DNA of 64,000 nucleotides from Asaia platycodi JCM 25414 (GTDB lineage: Bacteria > Pseudomonadota > Alphaproteobacteria > Acetobacterales > Acetobacteraceae): the NCBI RefSeq assembly GCF_000614545.1, contig NZ_BAKW01000002.1:124001-188000 (forward strand). Reading direction: 5' to 3'. The notes under the pieces were generated by a model. The model did not search any database. It was not told the origin of the DNA and was given only the letters and a program-made list of their open reading frames with translations. Each line of letters begins with the position of its first letter. The stretch's first letter is position 1. The translations under genes and the position numbers were made by a program. This document shows positions 30,895 to 40,977 of this stretch, piece after piece.

Positions 30895-31694
30895 ATGAGT
30901 TCGAAGCTTCTGGTGCATTCGCACAAACCGGATGAGAAAAAGCGGACAGTCGCAGTGACGCCGCAATCGGCGGGTTGGGGTTATATCGATTTCAACATTC
31001 GGTCTCTGGCCGCAGGCGAGCAGATTGCCGATCGCACGGGGCCGAACGAGACCTGTCTCGTGCTCGTTAGTGGTAAGGCGCGCATTATCGGTGCCGGTCA
31101 GGATTTCGGGGTGCTGGGCGAGCGTATGGACCCTTCAGCGGGGCGCCATGGTCGGTCTATCTACCCTCCGGGGCCGATTGGCGGGTAGAGGCCGAAACGC
31201 CTGTGGAGCTTGCGGTTTGCGGCTCGCCCGCCAAGGGGAAATACCCTGCAAGGGTGATCGCGCCCGATGACGTGGGCGAACTGACGCGAGGCACCGGCAC
31301 CAATCAGCGTTTCGTGCGCAATATCCTGCCCGATACGGCGCCGGCAGAAACATTGCTGGTGGTTGAGGTCATCACGCCGGGTGGTCATTGGTCGAGCTAC
31401 CCGCCGCACAAACACGACACCGATGATTTTCCCAACGAGACCTATCTCGAAGAGACTTATTATCACCGTCTGAAACGCGGGAGCGGCTTCGCGCTGCAGC
31501 GTGTCTATACCAAGGATGGTTCGCTGGACGAGGCCATGGCCGTTGCCGATCGTGATGTGGTGATGGTGCCGAAGGGATATCACCCGGTCGGTGCGCCGCA
31601 TGGCTTCGATCTCTATTACCTCAACGTGATGGCAGGGCCGCGCCGGGTGTGGAAATTCACCATGGATCCCGACCAGGCCTTTCTTCCTTACTGA
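30895..31694 (+). CDS. iolB: 5-deoxy-glucuronate isomerase; one frame break
   Basis: A cupin isomerase that converts 5-deoxyglucuronate to 5-dehydro-2-deoxygluconate, the IolC substrate. The metal-binding region is YPPHKHDTDDFPNETYLEE, with PKGYHPVGAPHGFDLYYLN towards the C-terminus. One base is missing near 31130 in a C run (DPFSGAPWSVYLPSG when restored). Full length is about 267 residues, the usual size. It starts 31 bases after iolE. Confidence 0.92.
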
Positions 31695-31718
31695 GCCGGA
31701 AAAGCGGAGTTCAGAAAC

Positions 31719-32732
31719 ATGACTCTCAAAATTGGTGTCATCGGCACGGGTGCCATTGGTGAAGACCATATCCGTCGCTGCATGCAGGCGCTTTCAGGCG
31801 CCGAGATCGTCGCCGTTACCGATGTTGATCTCGATCGCGCCCGTAAAGTGGCCGAGAAATACGCGCCCGGCGCCAAAGTGCCGGAAGATGGTGAATCGCT
31901 GATCGCCCTGCCCGAAGTCGAGGCCGTGATCGTAACCTCCTGGGGGGGCACGCATGCGCGCTATGTGCTCGAGGCCATTCGTCACAAGAAATATGTCTTC
32001 TGCGAAAAGCCTTTGGCAACGAGCGCAGAAGACTGCCTGAAAATCGTCGAGGCCGAGGCTGCCCATGGAAAGCGCCTCGTTCAGGTCGGGTTCATGCGTC
32101 CCTATGACACGGGCTATCGCGCGCTCAAGGCCCTGATCGACAAGGGCGAGATCGGCGAAGTGCTGATGATTCACGCCGCTCATCGCAACCAGCGCGTGGG
32201 GGCAAACTACAAGACCGATATGGGCATCACCGACACGCTCATTCATGAGCTGGATGTGTTCCGCTGGATGCTGGGCGATGATTACGTCAGCGCGCAGGTT
32301 ATTTTCCCGCGCAGCAGCAGCAAGGCCATGGAGCATATTCGCGATCCGCAGATCGTGCTGCTGGAAACGAAAAAAGGCATCCGTATCGATGTCGAAATAT
32401 TCGTGAACTGTCAGTACGGCTATGACATCAAATGCGCGGTGGTGGGAGAGCTGGGCGAAGCCAGCCTGCCGATGCCGCCAGCCGTCGAATTGCGCAAAGC
32501 TGCGGCGCTTTCGACCGAAATCATGACCGACTGGAAGGAGCGTTTCATCGCTGCCTATGACGTCGAGGTTCAGGATTTCATCAACGGTGTCAAGGCGGGT
32601 GCGCTTAATGGTGCGACCTCATGGGACGGGTATTGCGCTTCGGTTGCCGCCGATGCCTGCGTCAAGGCGCAGGAGAGCGGCCGGATCGAGCCAATCTCGA
32701 TGAAGCCGCGCCCTGCGCTTTACGGCGGCTGA
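31719..32732 (+). CDS. iolG: inositol 2-dehydrogenase
   Basis: 337 residues, intact. Rossmann [12 protein letters not shown], the catalytic-loop Lys in FCEKPLATS, and the catalytic Asp/His in [14 protein letters not shown] match inositol dehydrogenases. [10 protein letters not shown] is the substrate-side segment. It oxidises myo-inositol to scyllo-inosose with NAD+, the first step of the operon's pathway. It starts 24 bases after iolB. Confidence 0.93.
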   Translation: MTLKIGVIGTGAIGEDHIRRCMQALSGAEIVAVTDVDLDRARKVAEKYAPGAKVPEDGESLIALPEVEAVIVTSWGGTHARYVLEAIRHKKYVFCEKPLATSAEDCLKIVEAEAAHGKRLVQVGFMRPYDTGYRALKALIDKGEIGEVLMIHAAHRNQRVGANYKTDMGITDTLIHELDVFRWMLGDDYVSAQVIFPRSSSKAMEHIRDPQIVLLETKKGIRIDVEIFVNCQYGYDIKCAVVGELGEASLPMPPAVELRKAAALSTEIMTDWKERFIAAYDVEVQDFINGVKAGALNGATSWDGYCASVAADACVKAQESGRIEPISMKPRPALYGG

Positions 32733-32865
32733 ATTTTAACGAGCGGAAGGGACAAACCGCACGAAAGGGAGCCGTCAGGATCTGCCGCGTTTATCGCAGG
32801 CCCGCAAGCAGCACAGGGCGCACAGGATCCAGAACGGCTGTCTGAACCCATTCAATGACTGTCTC

Positions 32866-32887
32866 TCCCGGTGATGAAGCGCCGGGA
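32866..32887 (+). promoter_or_regulatory. intercistronic hairpin before the inositol MFS gene
   Basis: TCCCGG/CCGGGA arms with a 10-base loop lie just before the ACAGGAG of the next gene. A role in mRNA processing or stability is inferred. Confidence 0.4.
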
Positions 32888-32901
32888 CAGGAGAACATTT
32901 C

Positions 32902-34366
32902 ATGAGAAGAGTAAAAGACGTCGTCATGGTGCAGTCAGAGCGTCATGATGTGGGCTATGTGCTGCGCATCTGTGCGATCGCGGCTCTGGGCGGAATCCTT
33001 TTCGGCTATGATACGTCGGTTATTTCCGGCGCGATCTCGCCGTTGCAGGAATATTTTCATCTCTCTCCTGCCCAGACCGGCTGGGCCGTTTCCAATGTCG
33101 TAATAGGTTGCATGGTTGGCGCCATCATTTCGGGTGCCATGGCCGACCGTCTTGGTCGTCGCATGACGTTATTCATCTGCGCGTTGCTGTTCAGCGTGCA
33201 GTCGATCGGCACGGCACTGGCAACCGATTTTACGTGGTTCGTCATTTATCGCATGCTTGGGGGTATCGCGGTCGGCGTCGCATCGGCGGTCTCGCCCATG
33301 TACATGTCCGAGGTCTCACCCAAAGACATGCGCGGGCGCGCGCTGAGCATGGAGCAGTTCGCGATTGTATTCGGCCAGGTCGTGGTATTTATCGTCAACT
33401 ACCTGATTGCGCGTTCCGCAACGCCCGAATGGCTGCTCGATATGGGGTGGCGCTGGATGTTCGGCTCTGAAATCGTGCCGTGCATTCTTTTCTGTGCGAT
33501 GATTTTCTTCATCCCGGAATCTCCGCGCTGGCATGTGCTCAAAGGCCGTCATGACGAAGCACTGAAAACGCTCACGCGTATCTCGAACGAACATCACGCT
33601 CGCAACCTGCATTCGGAAATCAAACAGTCTCTGGGTGCTGTCGCGCAGTCGTCGCTCGGCTTTACCAAGGTTCTTGGCGATGCACGGGCACGCTGGATCA
33701 TTTTCGTGGGGGCCAGCATCGCTGCGTTGCAGCAGGTCACCGGCATCAATGTCATGATGTATTATGCGCCGATGGTGCTGAAATCGACCAGCGGCAGTCT
33801 GCAGGCGGCCTTGTTCCAGACGATCTGGATCGGCTTTGCGCTTCTGCTCGGCTGCATCATCGGCGCTTGGATCGTCGATCGTCACGGACGCAAACCGCTG
33901 ATGCTCTGGGGCTCCATCGGCATGGTGCTGGGCCTGCTTGTGGTGTCATGGGGCTCTACACCCAGTCCACCGGCTCATGGCGCTGTCGGGCATGCTGGTT
34001 TTCATGCTCATGTTCGGCCTGTCCTGGGGACCTGTCTGCTGGATCCTGATTTCCGAGATTTTTCCCAATCGTTTCCGCGCAGTGGGCATCAGTCTCGCCG
34101 TGACGTCTCAATGGGGCATGAACTTCGTCGTCAGTCAGTTTTTCCCGATGCTGAGCGAAAACAAATATCTCTCAGAGCAATTTCACGGTGCATTCTCGAT
34201 GTGGCTCTTCGCCATTCTGGGCCTGTTCGCACTGTGGTTCGTGATGAAATTCGTGCCTGAGACCAAGGGCGTCGCGCTCGAAAAGATCGAGGATACGATG
34301 ATCAATCATCGCTCAGCTTCTGCCACGACCGCATCGGTTGCGGCCAACACCACCAGACATGTCTGA
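32902..34366 (+). CDS. MFS sugar porter, probable myo-inositol transporter; two frame breaks
   Basis: A 12-helix sugar porter. It has GGILFGYDTSVISGA in helix 1, DRLGRR, PESPRW, QQVTGINVMMYYAP in helix 7, PNRFRAVGISLA and the terminal PETKGVALEKIE. Two bases are missing near 33953 and 33973. Restored length is about 489 residues. Its position inside the iol operon makes inositol import the likely role. A second possible start is the internal MVQSERHD. Confidence 0.87.
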
Positions 34367-34382
34367 GAGAGGAGCGACGATC

Positions 34383-35504
34383 ATGAGAAAGACACTTCGC
34401 GTCGGTCTGATCGGTACGGGCTTCATGGGCAAGGCCCATGCGCTCTCCTATCAGGCAGCTGGCAATGTGTTTGACAATATTCCCCGCCCGATGCTCCACG
34501 CGGTGGCTGATATCGATGGCGCCCGTGCCGAGATGTTCAAACACCAATTCGGTTTCAACAAGGCATTGACCGACTGGCAGAAGCTTATCGAGGACCCTGA
34601 AATCGACGTGGTGTCGATCACGACTCCCACGCTGTTTCACAAGGAGATGGCGCTCGCGGCTATCGCGGCGGGCAAGCATGTCCACTGTGAAAAACCACTC
34701 GCCATCAGTGCTGGCGATGCACAGGAGATGACGCTTGCCGCCGAGCGGGCAGGCGTGCGCACGGCGAGCGGCTTCAATTATCTCAAGAACCCGCTTCTGA
34801 AATATGCGCGCGAGATGATCGCTTCTGGCGAACTCGGCGAGATTACCGATTTTAACGGTATTCATGCCGAGGGCTTCATGGCCGATCCGCAGACGCCCTG
34901 GTCATGGCGTTGCGATCCGGCTGGCGGGCAGGGCGCGATTGCCGATGTCGGCAGCCATATCATTGCCATTGCCCGTTTTTTGCTTGGCCCGGTCACGCAG
35001 GTTTTCGCCCAGCTCGATACGCCCATCAAGACGCGCCCGGTCAAGCCGGGCAGCAGCGAGCGCAAGGCGGTGGGGGTGGATGATATTGCCCGTATGATCG
35101 TCGGTTTCGAGCGTGGCTGCTTTGGCACGCTTCAAGCCAACTGGCTGGCGACGGGGCGCAACATGCAGCTTGGTTTTCAGGTCTCCGGCAGCAAGGGCAC
35201 GCTGGTTTTCAATCAGGAGCGCATGAACGAACTGCAGTATTTCAAGGCAGGTGAAGACACGCGGAGCAATGGCTTTCGCGTGATCGAATCCGGCCCGCAG
35301 CATGCGCCTTACGGGGCATTCTGCGTGGCGGGTGGACATCATCTCGGCTTCAACGACCTCAAGACCATCGAGATGGCGGAGTTCATTCGCGCCATCGATC
35401 AGGGTGTGGCCGCGAGCCCCGATTTCCGCGAGGCGTGGGAAGTGCAGCGTCTGATCGATGCCGCCGTCATGTCGCACAAAGACAGAACCTGGCTCTCGCT
35501 CTGA
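34383..35504 (+). CDS. Gfo/Idh/MocA-family oxidoreductase
   Basis: 373 residues, intact. It carries LIGTGFMGKAHALSYQ, HCEKPLAISAGDAQEMTLAA and the Gfo/Idh C-terminal domain with AIADVGSHIIAIARFLLGP. Members of this branch oxidise or reduce cyclitols such as scyllo- or D-chiro-inositol isomers, or sugar intermediates. In this operon it would widen the range of inositol isomers used, which is inference. The start ATG 34383 has GAGGAG upstream. Confidence 0.85.
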   Translation: MRKTLRVGLIGTGFMGKAHALSYQAAGNVFDNIPRPMLHAVADIDGARAEMFKHQFGFNKALTDWQKLIEDPEIDVVSITTPTLFHKEMALAAIAAGKHVHCEKPLAISAGDAQEMTLAAERAGVRTASGFNYLKNPLLKYAREMIASGELGEITDFNGIHAEGFMADPQTPWSWRCDPAGGQGAIADVGSHIIAIARFLLGPVTQVFAQLDTPIKTRPVKPGSSERKAVGVDDIARMIVGFERGCFGTLQANWLATGRNMQLGFQVSGSKGTLVFNQERMNELQYFKAGEDTRSNGFRVIESGPQHAPYGAFCVAGGHHLGFNDLKTIEMAEFIRAIDQGVAASPDFREAWEVQRLIDAAVMSHKDRTWLSL

Positions 35505-35516
35505 GCCAAGCCATCT

Positions 35517-35537
35517 TCCCCGGGCCATCACCGGGGA
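35517..35537 (+). promoter_or_regulatory. intercistronic hairpin before the tautomerase gene
   Basis: TCCCCGG/CCGGGGA is a perfect 7-bp stem with a 7-base loop between the oxidoreductase stop and the tautomerase RBS. There is no T run. Confidence 0.5.
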
Positions 35538-35563
35538 GGACGTATTCAGGACAAGGAAAGACC

Positions 35564-35953
35564 ATGCCGCTACTGCATTTTCACGTCGTCGAAGGGCGCA
35601 GCGACATCGAGATCAAGGCGATGCTCGACGCGGCCCATGAGGCGATGCTCGAGGTGTTCGAGGTGCCGCGCGGAGACCGCTATCAGATCGTCTCGGAGCA
35701 CAAAAAGACCCATATGATCGTTGAGGATACCGGACTCGATATCCCCCGAACCGACAGGATGCTCGTGCTGCAGATGTTCAGCAGGCCACGGGGTGAGGCG
35801 AAGAACGCTGCATTCTATCGCCGCCTCACTGAGCGTCTGCAGAAAGAATGCGGTATCGCGCCTTCGGACGTCATGGTTTCGGTCGTCGAGAATGAAGATG
35901 CGCATTGGTCTTTCGGTCATGGGCGCGCCCAGTTTCTGACAGGAGAGCTCTGA
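35564..35953 (+). CDS. tautomerase family protein
   Basis: 129 residues. The mature N-terminus would be Pro (MPLLHFHVVEGRSD), the catalytic base of 4-oxalocrotonate tautomerase-type enzymes. The longer single-chain form with VVENEDAHWSFGHGRAQF at the C-terminus fits the Tautomerase_2 / cis-CaaD-like group. It is in the inositol operon, where it might tautomerise enol or keto intermediates. No specific reaction can be assigned. Confidence 0.8.
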   Translation: MPLLHFHVVEGRSDIEIKAMLDAAHEAMLEVFEVPRGDRYQIVSEHKKTHMIVEDTGLDIPRTDRMLVLQMFSRPRGEAKNAAFYRRLTERLQKECGIAPSDVMVSVVENEDAHWSFGHGRAQFLTGEL

Positions 35954-36032
35954 CGCTCCGACCGATCGCGGCAGTCTATCATCAGGGATAAATACGGATC
36001 TGACGGAGCGTCCGGCTGAAAGGAATATTGTT

Positions 36033-36866
36033 GTGACAGATGGTCTCACGCTCTCTCAGCGCACGGCACCGTTTTCTCTCGCAGTATGTGCCGAGATGAT
36101 CTTGCTTGAGATGCCGATCCTCGAGAGGGTCCGGTATCTCGCGCAGAAAGGCTTTCTGGTCGAGATATGGGACTGGACCCGGCATGATCTGAAAAATCTG
36201 GCGGCTACTGGTGCCGTGTTTTCCTCCATGACCGGTTACATCAACGGCACGCTGGCTGATGATCAAGGCGCTGCCGAGATGCTGCGCACTGCGGCGCTCT
36301 CCATTCAGGCAGCGAGAGAGCTCGGCATACCGAGGCTCAATCTGCATGGCACCGGATTAGGGCCCGACGGGCTGCCCGTGGTGAAGTGCCTCAATGGGCC
36401 AGACGGCGCCATGTGGATGAAGGCTCGTGACACGCTCTCCCGTCTTGCCGATCTGGGAGAGAGCGCAGGCGTTATGTTCGTTCTCGAAAATCTCAATGCT
36501 GCAGTCGATCATCCGGCCGTGCCGTTCGGTCGCGCTCAGGACTGCGCAGCGCTGGTCAGAAGCGTAGATCACCCCTCCTTGCGTCTCATGCTTGACCTTT
36601 ATCATGCCCAGATCGGCGAGGGCGACCTGATCTCGCTATTGAGGAAGACTCAGCCGCTCATTGGAGAAATCCAGATTGCCGATGTTCCGGGTCGCTGCGA
36701 GCCGGGAACAGGCGAGATCAACTATCCTGCAATCGCCCGTGCGCTGAGAGAGATAGGATATACCGGCGTCATCGGGCTTGAAGCGTGGGCGTCCGATCAA
36801 GACAGTGAACGCGCTTTGAACCGTTTTGTGGCGGCTTTTTCCGACTCACCCAGCAGCGAGCCTTGA
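36033..36866 (+). CDS. hyi: hydroxypyruvate isomerase-like TIM-barrel protein
   Basis: 277 residues, intact. The protein has a metal-binding Glu in VLENLN, Asp/His in LMLDLYHAQI, QIADVPGRCEPGTGEINY and a final GLEAW. These are the ordered motifs of the Hyi/OtnI family that isomerises hydroxypyruvate/tartronate semialdehyde or 2-oxo-tetronate. GTG 36033 is used, with AAAGGAA upstream. It closes the inositol operon. The true substrate could be another small keto-hydroxy acid. Confidence 0.78.
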   Translation: MTDGLTLSQRTAPFSLAVCAEMILLEMPILERVRYLAQKGFLVEIWDWTRHDLKNLAATGAVFSSMTGYINGTLADDQGAAEMLRTAALSIQAARELGIPRLNLHGTGLGPDGLPVVKCLNGPDGAMWMKARDTLSRLADLGESAGVMFVLENLNAAVDHPAVPFGRAQDCAALVRSVDHPSLRLMLDLYHAQIGEGDLISLLRKTQPLIGEIQIADVPGRCEPGTGEINYPAIARALREIGYTGVIGLEAWASDQDSERALNRFVAAFSDSPSSEP

Positions 36867-37170
36867 TCCCGCGCCGTGGGGCGGGGCAAGCTTTCACGAG
36901 TGGGCGCACCACGCTGAGATTTCTGACAATCCGACGTGCCGCGAGCGCCGCTTGCGCAAAACCTTGTGCGATGCGATAGGGAAGTCTCTATACAAATCTG
37001 CGTGATAACAGGTACTCAAGAGGGCCTGGCAGAGCATTCGATTCGTACCAGACACGGGATAGGACACCCTGAGCAAAGAGAGCCAGGCGAGCCCTATCTG
37101 TCTGATAGGAACGATCATGGTGGTTTGCAGGCAGATGAAACATGCACGACACGGCGCAGGACCTCGGTGA
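36867..37170. other. intergenic region before the ECF sigma gene
   Basis: About 300 bases with no credible gene. It should contain the ECF promoter. I could not define a paired -35/-10 element by eye, nor a terminator for the inositol operon. Confidence 0.4.
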
Positions 37171-37754
37171 ATGGCTGGGCAGACGGATTCCTATGCCAAT
37201 ATGTCAGACGAGGTATTGATGCAGTTGTCTGCTGACGGTGACCAAGTTGCGTTCGGACAGATAGTGTCTCGTTACAGTGGGCGTATTTTGAAGCTGTCAA
37301 TAAGAATTACGGGAGCCTTCGAAGCATCTGAGGAAATCTCTCAGGAAGTTTTGGTAAAGATATGGAAAAATGCCTCTGCCTATAGTTCGTCCCTTTCCAA
37401 ATTTTCGACCTGGATGCACAAAATTGTCGTGAATACATGTATTGACTACATGCGCCGGAAAAAGTGGAGCCTCTGCCAGAGGCGTTTGACGTCCCGGATG
37501 AGGGTTTGTCGCCCGAAGAGGCGATCGAACGTAAAGAAATGGAAATGTTGTTGACCGTAGCTTTGGCGCGGATACCTGTGCAACAAAGGGTGGCGATCAA
37601 TCTTGTGTACGGGGAAGAGCGTTCGGGCACTGAGACGGCAGCACTGATGGGAGTTTCTCGCAAAAAGGTCGAGCGCCTGCTCAAATCGGCAAGGACACTT
37701 CTCGAGACTGAAATCTCGGAAATGAAGATGAAATGGACTCGCAGGTCATCATGA
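37171..37754 (+). CDS. ECF-type RNA polymerase sigma factor; one frame break
   Basis: Region 2 is visible as FGQIVSRYSGRILKLSIRI...EEISQEVLVKIWK and KFSTWMHKIVVNTCIDYMRRKK. Region 4 is ALARIPVQQRVAINLVYGEERSGTETAALMGVSRKKVERLL. One base is missing in the A run near 37462; restored length is about 194 residues. Two short membrane-protein genes follow with overlaps, so it is probably held inactive by an anti-sigma factor. The stimulus is unknown. Confidence 0.88.
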
Positions 37755-38242
37755 TGAACGTAAAGCGCTTCAGACATCTCGCCGAGGCTTATGGCGGCGA
37801 CCTCAGACGATGGCCTGCCGAAGAGCGGCATGACGCCTCTGTGCTGGTGAGTGAGAGTTCGGAAGCCGCTGACGTCCTGCGTAATGCCCAGTCCATCGAT
37901 TTCTACGTCAAAGGCGCTCTCACAAGGCTCACGCCGTCAGATGCGAAAGTCTCGGATGCGGCGACGCGTCTGGAAGCGAACGTCATGTCCATGATTGGCG
38001 AGGTCGAACAAATTCCCGTGCGGAAATTTCGTTCCTCGGATCTAAGGTCTGCAGGCGCTCGCTCAGCCGAAAATTTCAAGTCACTCATCGGGGGATGGCG
38101 TGAGCACCGACTTGCGCTGTGCATGCTCTGTGCGACGTCATGCGTCACCGGTCTGTGGTTCGGGCTCCATCCCGTCAATACGGGTGTCGATTTGTCGATG
38201 CTCGCCTCCCTTGATTCGGCATTTCTCGGGATGATGCTGTGA
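37733..38242 (+). CDS. probable anti-sigma factor, membrane protein
   Basis: 169 residues, overlapping the sigma gene by 22 bases. An N-terminal soluble part (MNVKRFRHLAEAYGGDLRRWPAEER) is followed, near residue 130, by one hydrophobic segment (LALCMLCATSCVTGLWFGL). That is the layout of single-span anti-sigma proteins. No zinc-binding HxxxCxxC is seen, so it is not a ZAS-type factor. Function is inferred from position and topology. Confidence 0.6.
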   Translation: MDSQVIMMNVKRFRHLAEAYGGDLRRWPAEERHDASVLVSESSEAADVLRNAQSIDFYVKGALTRLTPSDAKVSDAATRLEANVMSMIGEVEQIPVRKFRSSDLRSAGARSAENFKSLIGGWREHRLALCMLCATSCVTGLWFGLHPVNTGVDLSMLASLDSAFLGMML

Positions 38243-38697
38243 CAGTTGTCAGGAAGCCCGGCCTCTCCTTACGCAGTTTTCTGATTATCTCGTCAGTCAT
38301 GCTCAATCTCTTCTTCGTATCTTTTCTGGGCGTCCGATTTGTTCAGAATCGGTCTCCAATCTGTATCGACAGGCGCATTACTTTTGCTGGCGTCGTCGCG
38401 GCGCTTCCTCGCGCAGACAGGGAAAAATTTGCGACGGCTCTGAAGCAGGACGTGCCACATTACATCGATCAGCTCAAGATGATCGGCAATCGTCGCGATG
38501 CTCTCGACAGGTCTTTGACGCAGGAGCCCTTTTCGAAAAGCGACGTCGCCGATCGCATCGTGGAGTGGCAGGAATCATGGAATGTCTTCATGACTGTGTT
38601 CAGGGGATCGCTTGTAAACGCATTTTCCGATATCTCGCTACCTGGTCGAAAAGCCCTCATAGAGGCCTTTCCCAAGCAGCCTCGTTGCAGGTCGTAA
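38239..38697 (+). CDS. periplasmic heavy-metal-sensor-like membrane protein (CnrX/NccX-like topology)
   Basis: 152 residues starting at a GTG that overlaps the previous stop (GTGA). One N-terminal membrane anchor (SFLIISSVMLNLFFVSFLGV) is followed by a charged helical periplasmic domain (LPRADREKFATALKQDVPHYIDQLKMIGNRRDAL). This helical pattern is that of metal-resistance sensors that pair with ECF sigma/anti-sigma modules. The metal ligands are not clear (one His in VPHYIDQ), so metal sensing is only a hypothesis. Confidence 0.55.
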   Translation: MTVVRKPGLSLRSFLIISSVMLNLFFVSFLGVRFVQNRSPICIDRRITFAGVVAALPRADREKFATALKQDVPHYIDQLKMIGNRRDALDRSLTQEPFSKSDVADRIVEWQESWNVFMTVFRGSLVNAFSDISLPGRKALIEAFPKQPRCRS

Positions 38698-39386
38698 GCG
38701 CAGGTCTCTGCCAGTGAGGCAATACATCTCGAGCATCTTCTCAGCTCGCGCTGCGACGACGTCTCGAAGATCATGCCTTTGATGGCTTGCGAAGATATAC
38801 GGTTCGACCTGCGGTACTTTGAGGCGCGAAAGCTGCGCCCTTGCCAACGTGCTCCGTGAGCCGCAATGCGAGAGGTCCCCTGATTGTGCGGGGCGGTCAT
38901 CACATTCCCGCTGCCGAGAAATATACCCTGAACGTGGGTGTCGATGACGCCTGTTTTGTGTGGTGGCAGGATTGTCATTGACTGCATCAGCCTCCGAGTT
39001 CGCGGCAATCACTGAGGTAAGACCCCTCTGCATTGCAGGAGAGGGTGAGGCACGAAGCAAAGTGCTCGGCTCAATGACGACGGTTCGCTTTAGCAAGAAA
39101 CTCTCTCCGTTCACTCACGAGCAGGTAATGTGCGAGGCGTCCTGAAAACACAGGTTCAGCTTCGGATCTGATGAGATCTCTGGCCGGCTACAAGTGGGAT
39201 CGTGAACTCAGGTATGCCCGGCGGAAGCCCGCGGCAAATAGCCACGCTCGACAATCATGATGGGTCAGCAGGTTCGACAGAGGTTCAGAACGATGCATGA
39301 TCTTGTCTGGTCCTTTCAGTCGAACCGATGCTGGCGGTCGTTTTGCCAAGACCGCAAGTGACTGTTTTTCTGATCCTGAAAACAGG
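38698..39386. other. 689-base region without a supported gene
   Basis: Several frames of 100-180 codons cross this stretch on the minus strand, but none shows recognisable motifs or a start with RBS. Even if missing bases are restored, no coherent product emerges. It could be decayed coding sequence or non-coding. I see no repeat or transposase remnant. Confidence 0.4.
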
Positions 39387-40977
39387 TCAGACGATTATCT
39401 CTTCGGGCTGTTCGAGATAGTGCGCTTGCGAGAAGATCTCCAGCGAAAGGATGGCAGGCTCACTGTTGTCTACAGTGGTCAGGGGGAGTTCAGCATAGCC
39501 GTCTGTCCACCGACCGACCTCGCTTTCTCTGGGATGCCAGCCTTCAAGGGAGAATTCATCCATATGTGTGTCGATCGAGCACAGCCCCTGCGCTGTGAAG
39601 AGCGAGATCGAACCCACCGACACCCCCAGTTTGCGCCTGTCATCAACGAACGGCCCCTCTATATCACATGGGCGGCTATGCCGTGAGGCAATCCACACGC
39701 GCGACGTGTTGGCAGGAATCCTGAAAATAAAACGGGTGCCGTTCACACGCGTAGGAGTGAGGGAGCTGCCATCCTCCAGCACGATCCGGATCTGTGGGTC
39801 GGGCGTCAGGTTATGCGGCACAAGATTGTCGACAAATCCGAGTGCTTGGCGCGCGCCGCAAGTTCGTTGAAAAGCGTCTCGACAATGCGTCGTTCTGTGC
39901 AAAGAGGTGCTGCAGAATCCCGCCCCCATATGGGCGTGGAGGTACCATTGATCACGAGATATGGCTTCGGATGTTCGATAAAAAGATCTTTGTGGCCGGT
40001 ATCCAGGTAGCTTTCAGACAGTAATCCATTTGCAATGACGACCGAGTGTTTTTCGAGCTCGAAGTGATACACATCGAATTGCTCGGCCTCATCCAGAGCG
40101 ATTGATGACCCGTTCACCAGCATCCGTGCCGGGACGAACTGCCCTTCGATGAAGATGCAGTGCTCCGGGGTTACAAGCAGATCATCCAGAGGCACCTGTG
40201 TTGAAAAAGCGTTACGCTTGATTCTGACAAGACGGTCATCATCATCCAAGACTGTGACGGCTCTTTTGCCGACCCATTTCACCTTGGACGTGTTTTGACG
40301 ATCTCCCTCTAAAGTCGTCACGATACTGCCGATTTTGAGATCTTCGACGTTGATTTCGCCTTCAGGAATTCGGATTTTTGTGCCCGCTGCATAGCATCTT
40401 ATAGTGACTTGACCTGTATTTCCTGAATAAAGAAGATCAAGCGTTCCGGTGGGCATGTTGTTTGGATTTCCTGTAATAACAATATATACAGTGATAGAAC
40501 TTGTGATAATGAATCCGCCTACCACCTTGATCTTGATAGTCGTGTTCATACCATCATACGAAATCGTTGCCTTCTTGGAAGGGGCGTTGAGATCGAATGT
40601 GATAAGTAGCTTTTCAGGGGGTATATTATTGACATTAAGCACATACTCATAGTTTCCAGAAAAACCACTAAATATTGATGAGTCTAGGTCGACGTTTACT
40701 GTACCACCATCCGCGCCAACATTGGCATATGCATTCGAGGTCTTGCCGAATCCAAGCAGCCCAGCGCTCGTGTCGAGGTTGAGTGTGCCCCCATCGATCA
40801 GATAGTTGCTTGGTTCTCATAGTTGACCTTGCCGGAATTAGGGCCGACCACAATCTGCGCGTCCGGCGAGGCGCGAAGCAGCGCGTCCGCCTGAGCCGCC
40901 GCAGCTTGCTTTTTCTGCTGATCGACTGCTTCTGGTGCAGCCGCCTGATTGAGATCGTTCTGGACAGATATGCTCAT
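39387..40977 (-). CDS. Hint (Hedgehog/intein)-domain protein; two frame breaks
   Basis: About 530 residues in three frames (missing bases near 40812 and 39850). Residues 1-185 are a variable N-part rich in Ala/Gln, then Gly, Asn and Asp (MSISVQNDLNQAAAPEAV; GLLGFGKTSNAYANVGADGG). The Hint_2 domain follows from the nucleophile Cys in CYAAGTKIRIPEGEINVEDL to VTPEHCIFIEGQFVPARML. A C-terminal DRRKLGVSVGSISLF...GWH segment is shared by acetic acid bacterial Hint proteins. Such proteins may be self-cleaving cell-surface or secreted factors. The start at 40977 precedes the Ala/Gln-rich leader. Confidence 0.78.

Noticed and set aside
38638..39114. 159-codon minus-strand frame in the gene-poor gap
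   Set aside because: I considered a decayed transposase or regulator. No motif, RBS or frame-restored continuation supports this.
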